Shown in pieces: positions 24,062 through 30,462 of a stretch of DNA of 30,462 bases. Source of the DNA: Eubacterium limosum (GTDB lineage: Bacteria; Bacillota; Clostridia; Eubacteriales; Eubacteriaceae); assembly GCA_959020865.1 (NCBI GenBank), contig CAUEUD010000015.1, forward strand, positions 1 through 30,462, read 5' to 3'. The translations under genes were made by a program, and so were the position numbers. The first letter of the stretch is position 1, and the number at the start of each line of letters is the position of its first letter. Below the pieces are notes generated by a model. That model was given only the letters and a program-made list of their open reading frames with translations, searched no databases and was not told where the DNA came from.

Positions 24062-24449
24062 AATTGTGATTCCTAAAAGTTTTGAGGTGGTCGCTCCTTA
24101 TTTTAAGGAGCCCGAACACAAGCGGAGCCTTTATATGACAGCCATGGATGACGAAGCGCTTCTTGCTGTTGCCCGTTTTATGGTAAAGGGTGAAACAGCA
24201 GAGCTTTATGATATTTTAAATATTAAGCCGGAGGTGCCAATGGCGGTGCTGGACGGTTTGATCCGCACCACGCTGTTTCAGGCAGCTGAGCTTGGGTGTG
24301 AAGCCTGCAGGGTTTACAATGTGCCGGAGACACTGAAGGCGTACTTTAAAGGACATCAATTTAGGGACTGCGGTGAGTACATCAGCCATGACGCTTATGT
24401 CGATGAATTTTTCAAACCGTGTCCGGGGTGTGCCGGTGCCGTCGATTAA
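24054..24449 (+). CDS. Small GNAT-like protein, unrecognised
   Basis: A 131-residue protein between rluB and the mnmM-like gene, overlapping both. It has the alternating strand-helix pattern of a GNAT fold: a VLDGLIRTTLFQAAELGCE helix, an ACRVYNV strand, then LKAYFKGHQFR, which resembles the final motif before GF in acetyltransferases. The acetyl-CoA loop (R/Q-x-x-G-x-G/A) is not apparent, so it may not be an active acetyltransferase. The tail ends KPCPGCAGAVD, a CxxC motif. ATG 24054 with GGGGAGAAAAAG upstream is convincing. A role together with the adjacent tRNA methyltransferase is possible but unproven. Confidence 0.75.
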   Translation: MIEIVIPKSFEVVAPYFKEPEHKRSLYMTAMDDEALLAVARFMVKGETAELYDILNIKPEVPMAVLDGLIRTTLFQAAELGCEACRVYNVPETLKAYFKGHQFRDCGEYISHDAYVDEFFKPCPGCAGAVD

Positions 24450-25014
24450 TGAATTCAGGAGAGTGACCCTGCTGGCAGGAGCCTTGATGGCCGAGCACTT
24501 ACGCATGGGAGACTCCGCCGTCGACGCGACCGCCGGGACAGGTGCAGATACCTGTCTGCTGGCCCGGAGTGTGGGAGCGTGCGGAAAGGTCTACTCTTTT
24601 GACGTCCAGAAAGAAGCCCTGAAAGAAACCGAGCAGCGCCTGTCGGCCGAGGGCTTAAGAGACCGGGTCCTTCTTTTTCACAAGGGGCACGAAACAATGG
24701 GCAGTATACCAGAGCTTCGTCAGGACTCTAAGATAATGGGTATTATGTTTAATTTAGGGTATTTGCCTCATGGAGACAAAGAAATCGTTACAAAGACAGA
24801 TACCACACTGGCAGCACTTGAAAGCAGTGTAACCCTGCTGGCGCCAAAGGGGCTGATGACGCTTTGCCTGTACCGGCATCCAGCCGGACTGGAGGAGAGC
24901 ATGGCCGTTGAAAAATGGTGCGCGCAGCTTGGAGCAGGGTTTAATGTGCACAAAATTGAGACAATCAATAAAAATCACCCGCCCTATTTAATTTTGGCGG
25001 AAAAGACAAAATGA
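24436..25014 (+). CDS. mnmM: tRNA (mnm5s2U34) methyltransferase MnmM (YtqB family)
   Basis: SAM-dependent methyltransferase of the YtqB/PF06962 family; Bacillus YtqB has been shown to be MnmM, which methylates nm5s2U to mnm5s2U at the tRNA wobble base. Motifs are the SAM loop DATAGTGADT, the VYSFDVQ strand with acidic residue, FNLGYLPHGDK and the late KNHPPYLILAEK. I chose GTG 24436, with GGGGTG 5 nt upstream, giving 192 residues as in the family. An in-frame ATG at 24373 would make a 63-nt longer protein lying over the upstream gene. It overlaps both neighbours, so translation is probably coupled. Confidence 0.85.
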   Translation: MPSINEFRRVTLLAGALMAEHLRMGDSAVDATAGTGADTCLLARSVGACGKVYSFDVQKEALKETEQRLSAEGLRDRVLLFHKGHETMGSIPELRQDSKIMGIMFNLGYLPHGDKEIVTKTDTTLAALESSVTLLAPKGLMTLCLYRHPAGLEESMAVEKWCAQLGAGFNVHKIETINKNHPPYLILAEKTK

Positions 25015-25952
25015 GGCAGATAACGGAAATGAATCAATCATCGGATACGAAACAAGATAGTAAACCGGAACTAAGGGATATTTTTGCAGAGATTAAGGAG
25101 CGCTATAAAGGCCTGAGCAAGAGCCATAAAAAAATCGCAGCCTTTATGATGAAAAATTATGAAAAGGCTCCGGATATGTCCGCCATCAAGGTGGCGCAGC
25201 ATGTCAAGGTCAGTGAAGCGACGGTGGTGCGCTTTGCGCTGTCTTTAGGCTATGAAGGCTATCCAGAGTTCAGAAAGGCCCTTAAAAATGAAATAAACAG
25301 TAAATTGACGACCATTGAGCGCATCAACATGACGCTGGGGGACGAGGAAAAAGAAAAGCTGATGCAGCGCTCTGTGGCCGCGGTGCTCAAGAGTGATATC
25401 AACAGCATCAACGGAACCCTTGAATCCTTTGATTATGAGGCGCTCAGGCAATGCGTCGACCTGATCCGCGGCGCAGGCAAGGTGGTCATTATCGGTTTCA
25501 GAACCACCAGCCTGCTGACCGAGCATCTGGGCTATTACCTGAACCTGATCCTGGATGATGTCCGGGTAATCAATCACGGCGTAACAGACGTGTATGAGCA
25601 TCTGATCAAAATTGGTGAGGGCGACGTGGTCATTGCCATGAGCTTCCCGCGCTATGCGCAGAAAACCTATGAGGCTGTAGAATTTCTTAAAAACCGGGGC
25701 CCCAATATCATCACCATATCGGATAATGAGCACGCGCCCATCAATGAGTTTGCCGATCACAAGCTCATTGCCAAGAGCAATGTCTACTCCTTCGTGGACT
25801 CCCTGGTGGCGCCTTTAAGTCTGATTAACGCGCTGGTAGTGGCCGTCGGTTTTAAAAATATTAAAGAGACAAAACAGACTTTTAACGAGCTCGAAGAAAT
25901 CTGGAAAGAACATTATATTTACACCGGTGACGAGTTTGTCAAGGATTTATAG
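25011..25952 (+). CDS. MurR/RpiR family transcriptional regulator
   Basis: A 313-residue regulator with an N-terminal HTH_6 domain (about residues 25-100: KIAAFMMKNYEKAPDMSAI, VSEATVVRFALSLGYEGY) and a C-terminal SIS sugar-phosphate-binding domain (about 130-270, with VIIGFRTTS and DVVIAMSFPRYAQ). Family members sense phosphosugars and control sugar or amino-sugar use. No sugar gene stands near; the neighbours are RNA modification and flavoprotein genes. ATG 25011 overlaps the mnmM stop; ATG 25029 is an alternative start. Target genes are unknown. Confidence 0.92.
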   Translation: MRQITEMNQSSDTKQDSKPELRDIFAEIKERYKGLSKSHKKIAAFMMKNYEKAPDMSAIKVAQHVKVSEATVVRFALSLGYEGYPEFRKALKNEINSKLTTIERINMTLGDEEKEKLMQRSVAAVLKSDINSINGTLESFDYEALRQCVDLIRGAGKVVIIGFRTTSLLTEHLGYYLNLILDDVRVINHGVTDVYEHLIKIGEGDVVIAMSFPRYAQKTYEAVEFLKNRGPNIITISDNEHAPINEFADHKLIAKSNVYSFVDSLVAPLSLINALVVAVGFKNIKETKQTFNELEEIWKEHYIYTGDEFVKDL

Positions 25953-25960
25953 GAGAGAAA

Positions 25961-27199
25961 ATGAAAAAAACAGCCATTATCGGCGGCGGCCCGGCAGGGA
26001 TGACCGCAGCCATCGCCGCGCTGCGCTCAGGACAGCAGGCCGACCTTTACGACCAGAATGAAAAGCTGGGCAAAAAGCTGTACATTACCGGCAAGGGCCG
26101 GTGCAACCTGACCAATCACTGTGACATCAGTGAATTTTTTGACAGCATTGTCACCAACAAAAATTTCCTTTATTCAGCCCTCTATACCTTTACCAATGAT
26201 GCGCTCATGGTTCTGATGGAAGAAAACGGCTGTCCCCTTAAAATTGAGCGGGGCGAGCGGGTCTTTCCCAAAAGTGACAAATCCAGCGATGTCATCAAAA
26301 CCTACCGGAAAATTCTGGAGCGCGAAGGGGCACAGATCTTTCTGAACCAGCGCATTGCCGCTGTCGAGACAGCAAAGAGCAGTGATGGGGCAAGGATTAC
26401 AGGTATCCGGTTTGAGAATGGAAGAATCGAAAACTATGATCGGGTTATCCTGGCCACCGGCGGGAGAAGCTATATCTCAACAGGCTCTGACGGCTCTGGT
26501 TTTAAAATGGCCAGAGAGCTCGGACACCGGGTAACTCCGCTGAGGCCGTCACTGGTGGGCGTCAATACCCAGGAGGCATGGGTGCCGGAGTTACAGGGCC
26601 TCTCCCTTCGCAATGTCGGGCTGACCCTGAAACAAGGAAAGAAAAAAGTCCGCTATGAAGCGGGGGAAATGCTTTTTACGCATTTTGGTGTTTCCGGTCC
26701 GCTGGTGCTTACCATGAGCGCCTTTATGAAGCCGCCATATGAAGACTATACATTGACCATTGATTTGAAGCCGGCTCTCAGCATGGAACAGATGGATGCC
26801 CGGCTGCAGCGTGACTTTGAAAAATACCATAACAAGCATTTTATTAACGGTTTAGTTGATTTATTGCCTTCAAAAATGATTCCGGTTATGGTAAAATGTT
26901 CAGGGATTCCAGAAGATAAAAAGATGAATCAGATCACGCGGGGGGAACGCAGACATTTGGCAGAACTTTTTAAGGGGCTGGTGCTCCACGTGACCTCTCT
27001 TCAGGATATCAATACCGCCATTATCACTTCTGGCGGTGTGGACGTCAAAGAGATCGACCCGGGCACAATGGAATCAAAACGCGTCCGAGGGCTTTATTTT
27101 GCCGGCGAAATGATTGACGTCGACGCCCTGACCGGAGGATTTAACATACAGATTGCCGCCAGTACCGGATGGCTGGCAGGCTTATCGGAAGAAGGTTAA
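25961..27199 (+). CDS. HI0933-like NAD(P)/FAD-dependent flavoprotein
   Basis: A 412-residue flavoprotein with the FAD dinucleotide loop IIGGGPAGMTAAIAA (residues 6-20), the HI0933 hallmark GKGRCNLTNH, an internal RVILATGGRSY and the late TSGGVDVKEIDP and GLYFAGEMIDVDALTGGFN. HI0933-family members have been named aminoacetone oxidase or BaiN; the E. coli homologue YhiN was recently assigned to dihydrouridine formation in 23S rRNA (from memory). Placement next to rRNA and tRNA modification genes fits the RNA role, but this is inference. ATG 25961 with AGGAGA upstream. Confidence 0.9.
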   Translation: MKKTAIIGGGPAGMTAAIAALRSGQQADLYDQNEKLGKKLYITGKGRCNLTNHCDISEFFDSIVTNKNFLYSALYTFTNDALMVLMEENGCPLKIERGERVFPKSDKSSDVIKTYRKILEREGAQIFLNQRIAAVETAKSSDGARITGIRFENGRIENYDRVILATGGRSYISTGSDGSGFKMARELGHRVTPLRPSLVGVNTQEAWVPELQGLSLRNVGLTLKQGKKKVRYEAGEMLFTHFGVSGPLVLTMSAFMKPPYEDYTLTIDLKPALSMEQMDARLQRDFEKYHNKHFINGLVDLLPSKMIPVMVKCSGIPEDKKMNQITRGERRHLAELFKGLVLHVTSLQDINTAIITSGGVDVKEIDPGTMESKRVRGLYFAGEMIDVDALTGGFNIQIAASTGWLAGLSEEG

Positions 27200-27209
27200 G
27201 GAGAGCTTT

Positions 27210-27869
27210 ATGCAAATTGCGATTGACGGCCCCGCCGGGGCAGGAAAAAGTACCATTGCGAAAATAATTGCAAAAGAATTGGGTATTCTTTATTTAGATA
27301 CCGGCGCCATGTACCGTGCCATCACCTATGGTGTCTGGAAAAATAAAATGGATTTTTCGAATCAGAAAGCCATCGCCGAATTTACAAAAGAGAACACCAT
27401 CGATTTTAAAGGGACAGATGTTTACCTGAGCGGAGAAAAGGTTACAGAAGAGATCCGACTGCCCATTGTCAGCAGGCACACGTCAGATGTCGCCTGTATT
27501 GGTGAAGTCCGCAGACTGCTGGTCGGCCAGCAGCAGAGCATTGCAGGCAGCCATTCTGTTATTATGGATGGCAGAGATATCGGGTCTGTTGTGCTTCCAG
27601 AGGCAGATTATAAGTTTTATCTGGATGCCAGCATTGATGAACGCGCCAGACGGCGCGCCATTGAGCAGCAGGCCAGGGGAATCGACCAGGATTTTGACAG
27701 TATCCGCGAAAGCATTGCGGTGCGCGATTACAATGACAGCCATCGCGACGAAGGGCCGCTGGTCTGTACAGAGGATGCCATTGTGGTCGATACGACAGGC
27801 AAAAGCATCGAGGAAGTCTGCCAGGTAATCTTAGATCATATCCGGGGAGGAAAGGCCCATGTTTTATAG
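27210..27869 (+). CDS. cmk: Cytidylate kinase
   Basis: Phosphorylates CMP and dCMP with ATP. The 219-residue protein has the P-loop DGPAGAGKST (residues 5-14), LDTGAMYRA, the VIMDGRDIGSVVLP motif and RRRAIEQQARG lid residues. ATG 27210 has AAGGAGAG directly upstream; in-frame upstream codons would run inside the previous gene. The stop overlaps plsC by 11 nt. The order cmk-plsC-ispH/rpsA is common in Clostridia. Confidence 0.96.
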   Translation: MQIAIDGPAGAGKSTIAKIIAKELGILYLDTGAMYRAITYGVWKNKMDFSNQKAIAEFTKENTIDFKGTDVYLSGEKVTEEIRLPIVSRHTSDVACIGEVRRLLVGQQQSIAGSHSVIMDGRDIGSVVLPEADYKFYLDASIDERARRRAIEQQARGIDQDFDSIRESIAVRDYNDSHRDEGPLVCTEDAIVVDTTGKSIEEVCQVILDHIRGGKAHVL

Positions 27870-28434
27870 ATTCGGAAGAGCCATTATCAAGCTTTTAAAT
27901 CTTATTCTGTATAACATCCATGTCGAAGGGGAAGAAAACATCCCGGAGACAGGCGGAGTTGTCCTTTGCCCCAATCATATCAGTAATTATGACCCTCTGG
28001 CAGTGGCGACCCATATGAAGCGGCAGGTGCATTTTATGGCCAAGGCCGAACTTTATAAAAATTTTATTGTCAGAAAGGTGCTGCTTGCCGTGGGCACCAT
28101 TCCAGTCGACAGGGGAAAGGTTTCATTGGAAACACTAAAGGAATCTTTAAGAGTTCTCAAAAATGGTGAGATTCTGGGCATTTTCCCGGAGGGGACCCGT
28201 GTAAAAAACGGCGAACGCAGGAAACCAATGGAAGGTTTCGTGGTGTTTGCCCTAAAAACCAAGTCTCCCATCCTGCCGGTACATATTGAGGGTGAATATA
28301 AATTTAGAGGTAAAATAAACATAAAATTCGGAAAACCCATTGAATTAAACGAATATTATGGAAAAAAAGTGAAACCTGAAGAAATGTCAAAAATAAGTGA
28401 AAAAATTATGGACATTGTCTATGATTTACAATAA
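27859..28434 (+). CDS. plsC: 1-acyl-sn-glycerol-3-phosphate acyltransferase
   Basis: Membrane-associated enzyme that acylates lysophosphatidic acid to phosphatidic acid. The 191-residue protein has the catalytic NHISNYD (HX4D) motif, IPVDRGK, and FPEGTRVKNGERR, the glycerolphosphate-binding motif. The N-terminal hydrophobic stretch (about residues 5-18) can anchor it. ATG 27859 overlaps cmk; GGGGAGGAAAGG is upstream. Confidence 0.94.
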   Translation: MFYRFGRAIIKLLNLILYNIHVEGEENIPETGGVVLCPNHISNYDPLAVATHMKRQVHFMAKAELYKNFIVRKVLLAVGTIPVDRGKVSLETLKESLRVLKNGEILGIFPEGTRVKNGERRKPMEGFVVFALKTKSPILPVHIEGEYKFRGKINIKFGKPIELNEYYGKKVKPEEMSKISEKIMDIVYDLQ

Positions 28435-28451
28435 AATAATGGAGATAGACT

Positions 28452-30462
28452 ATGCAGATTATCATTGCCGATAAGGCAGGCTACTGCTTTGGAATTGAAA
28501 ATGCCATGAAAATGGTCGAGGATACTCTGGCAAACCATCAGGACCATCCGATCTATACCCTGGGGGATATATCCCATAACCGTCAGGAAATGGACCGGCT
28601 GATCGGCAGAGGGGTTGTCAAGGTGGAGACCATCGATGAAATAGACCACGGCTGCGTCATCATTCGTTCCCACGGTGTGGGGAAGGATGTGCTTGAGGCG
28701 GCTGAGGCCAAGGGCCTTGAAATTGTCAACGCGACATGTCCTTTTGTGAGGGCGATGCAGAAAAAAGTTGAGGATTACTACGAAAAAGGCTACCAGATTG
28801 TCATTGTCGGCAATCGGGATCACCCGGAGGTCGTTGGCGCTACAGGCTGGTGCAATAACGAAGCAATTGTTATAAATGACATAAAAAATGTAGAAAATTT
28901 AAAAAAATATGATAAAATATGTGTAGTGGCGCAGACGACGATCATCGAGGCGAATTTTAACAAAATTACAGAAGCCCTGAAGTCGAAAGCGGATGAAATT
29001 GTTATATTTAATACTATTTGCAGCGCAACAGCTGAAAGACAAGCGGCTGCGGCAGAAACTGCAAAGGTAGTAGAATATATGATCGTAATAGGCGGATATC
29101 ATAGTTCCAATACCCAAAAATTATTAGATATCTGTAAGACCTATTGCAAAAACACTTGTCATATAGAAACAGCCGGAGAATTAGACCCTAATGAGATTAA
29201 GAAGTATCAAACCATCGGAATCACAGCGGGCGCATCAACACCGGATTGGATCGTTAAGGAGGTAACGGAAAGTATGGAAGAAAACAAATTGGAACAAGAA
29301 CAAACTCAAGAGGTGGTTCAGGAAACAGAAGCTGTAAAAGCGCAGACAGCAAACGAAATTGCAGACGCTAATTTCGATTTCGCAGCTGAAATTGAAGAAT
29401 CCCTCAAACCAATCAGAAAGGGTGCCCCAGTAGAAGGTGAAGTAATTCACATTGACAATGATGAAGTTATTTTGAATATTGGATACAAGGCAGATGCAGT
29501 CATTAAGAAGAATGACTTCACATGGAAACATGATGAAGAACTGGCAGACCTTGTCAAACTTGGTGATAAAGTCAATGCTATTGTGACCGACTTAAATGAC
29601 GGTTCTGGCAGCGTTAAATTGTCTAAGATCAAATATGACAATCAGAAAGTTCAGCGTCAGTTAGCAGAAGCCTTTGAAAATAAAACTGTTTTAGAAGGTA
29701 AAGTAAAAGGCGTATCGGGCAGCGGTCTCATTGTTGATATCGGATTTACAGATATCTTCATGCCAGCATCCCAGTATCATGTGCGTTATGTCAAAGATCT
29801 TGAATCTTTAATCGGCGAAGACGTTAAAGGTATCATCATTGACTACAACGCAAAGAGAAGAAGAGCCATCTTATCGCAGAAGGTTATTCTTGAAAAAGAA
29901 ATCAAAGAAAAACAGGCAGCTTTAAGAGAAGCCAAAGAAAAACGTTTTGACGAGCTTGAAGTCGGCGATATCGTGAGCGGTACCGTTAAAACCATCACCA
30001 ACTTTGGTATCTTTGTAGACTTAAACGGAATTGATGGTTTTGTCCATCGTTCTGATTTAACCTGGGAAAGAGCTAACGAACCAAAAGACCTGGTAGAAAA
30101 GGGTCAGGAAATCGAAGCAAAGGTTATTTCCAAGAACGACGAAGACAAGAAGATCAAACTGAGTGTTAAGGCTCTTAAAGAAAGACCTTGGGAAGAATTT
30201 GTTAAAAACTATAAGGTGGATGACGAAGTTGAAGTTAAGATCACAAACGTACTGGATTTTGGTGCTTTCGCTGAAATTCTGCCAGGCGTTGAAGGCTTAA
30301 TCCACGTTTCTGAAATCAGCTATGATCGTGTAGAATCTGTTGCAGCTGTTCTGAAACCAGGCGATGTTGTCAAGGTTAAAATCATTGGTATCAATACTGA
30401 AAAAGAAAAAATCAGCCTGAGCATCAAAGCAACCTTAGAAGCACCTGAAAGACCTGCAAGAC
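28452..30462 (+). CDS. ispH: IspH-ribosomal protein S1 fusion (partial, runs off right edge)
   Basis: Bifunctional ORF open to the window end (670 codons seen). Residues 1-274 are IspH, the [4Fe-4S] reductase that makes IPP and DMAPP from HMBPP in the MEP pathway: ligands C12 (GYCFG), C96 (NATCPF) and C190 (NTICSAT), plus RSHGV, QTT, SSNTQKLL and TAGASTPDW. A Glu/Gln-rich linker follows, then four S1 RNA-binding domains from about residues 326, 412, 504 and 589 (for example TNFGIFVDLNGIDGFVHRSD and LDFGAFAEILPGVEGLIHVS). IspH-S1 fusions are known in Clostridia. The start ATG 28452 has GGAGATAG upstream. At the junction a 9-nt perfect SD precedes an in-frame ATG, which could give free S1. No stop interrupts the frame. 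Confidence 0.95.
   Translation, partial: MQIIIADKAGYCFGIENAMKMVEDTLANHQDHPIYTLGDISHNRQEMDRLIGRGVVKVETIDEIDHGCVIIRSHGVGKDVLEAAEAKGLEIVNATCPFVRAMQKKVEDYYEKGYQIVIVGNRDHPEVVGATGWCNNEAIVINDIKNVENLKKYDKICVVAQTTIIEANFNKITEALKSKADEIVIFNTICSATAERQAAAAETAKVVEYMIVIGGYHSSNTQKLLDICKTYCKNTCHIETAGELDPNEIKKYQTIGITAGASTPDWIVKEVTESMEENKLEQEQTQEVVQETEAVKAQTANEIADANFDFAAEIEESLKPIRKGAPVEGEVIHIDNDEVILNIGYKADAVIKKNDFTWKHDEELADLVKLGDKVNAIVTDLNDGSGSVKLSKIKYDNQKVQRQLAEAFENKTVLEGKVKGVSGSGLIVDIGFTDIFMPASQYHVRYVKDLESLIGEDVKGIIIDYNAKRRRAILSQKVILEKEIKEKQAALREAKEKRFDELEVGDIVSGTVKTITNFGIFVDLNGIDGFVHRSDLTWERANEPKDLVEKGQEIEAKVISKNDEDKKIKLSVKALKERPWEEFVKNYKVDDEVEVKITNVLDFGAFAEILPGVEGLIHVSEISYDRVESVAAVLKPGDVVKVKIIGINTEKEKISLSIKATLEAPERPAR
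29255..29276 (+). promoter_or_regulatory. Internal SD and in-frame ATG at the IspH/S1 junction
   Basis: TAAGGAGGT (29255-29263), a full 9-nt complement to the 16S 3' end, stands 10 nt before ATG 29274, which is codon 275 of the fusion and in frame with the S1 part. It lies exactly where the IspH domain ends. The longish spacing weakens it slightly. It could allow separate translation of S1 from the same mRNA. Confidence 0.55.

Noticed and set aside
24373..24435. Longer mnmM start at ATG 24373
   Set aside because: It would lie inside the preceding gene for 77 nt and exceed the family length; GTG 24436 has a well-placed SD.

Overview
The window reads as chromosomal DNA from a low-to-mid GC anaerobic Firmicute of class Clostridia. 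The best guess is an acetogenic or butyrate-forming Eubacteriaceae member (Eubacterium limosum/Acetobacterium type). The reasons are an [FeFe] hydrogenase with many FeS clusters, a clostridial dcw cluster carrying two DUF881 genes and sbp, and an ispH gene fused in frame to ribosomal protein S1. No rRNA, tRNA, CRISPR array or prophage was found. The species call is inference.

Left block (1-3902, minus strand): an ACT-domain protein (UPF0237), a UPF0210/DUF711 protein, a small thioredoxin-like [2Fe-2S] protein, a monomeric [FeFe] hydrogenase, and then a 39-residue membrane peptide whose ribosome-binding site can pair with an upstream anti-SD sequence. A bidirectional terminator closes the block. 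A nested hairpin separates the ACT/UPF0210 pair from the hydrogenase pair.

Intergenic region (3903-4411): a roughly 150-bp MITE-like element with 32-nt terminal inverted repeats built of heptamers and three internal hairpins. It is followed by a sigma-A-type promoter overlapped by 10-bp-spaced MraZ boxes.

Cell division and wall block (4412-18962, plus strand): mraZ, rsmH, ftsL-like, a class B PBP with two PASTA domains, terminator and new promoter, murF, mraY, murD, ftsW, murG, divIB/ftsQ, two DUF881 genes (ylxW/ylxX position), sbp with an unusual acidic tail, and ftsZ. Neither murE nor ftsA is present in the usual slots. The enzymes here make lipid II (MurF, MraY, MurD, MurG), and FtsW with the PBP polymerise and crosslink it at the FtsZ ring.

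Housekeeping block (18972-30462, plus strand): nrdR, a NUDIX hydrolase, lysA, a site-2 protease, scpA, scpB, rluB, a GNAT-like protein, mnmM/ytqB, an RpiR-family regulator, an HI0933-type flavoprotein, cmk, plsC, and the ispH-rpsA fusion, which runs off the right edge. Genes are tightly packed with many stop/start overlaps, so most of this is probably one or a few long transcripts.

The items most worth a second look are the 39-aa peptide with a sequestered SD, the perfect internal SD plus ATG at the IspH/S1 junction, the acidic-tailed Sbp, the duplicated segment in the PBP, and the hydrogenase/UPF0210 operon with its intercistronic hairpin.
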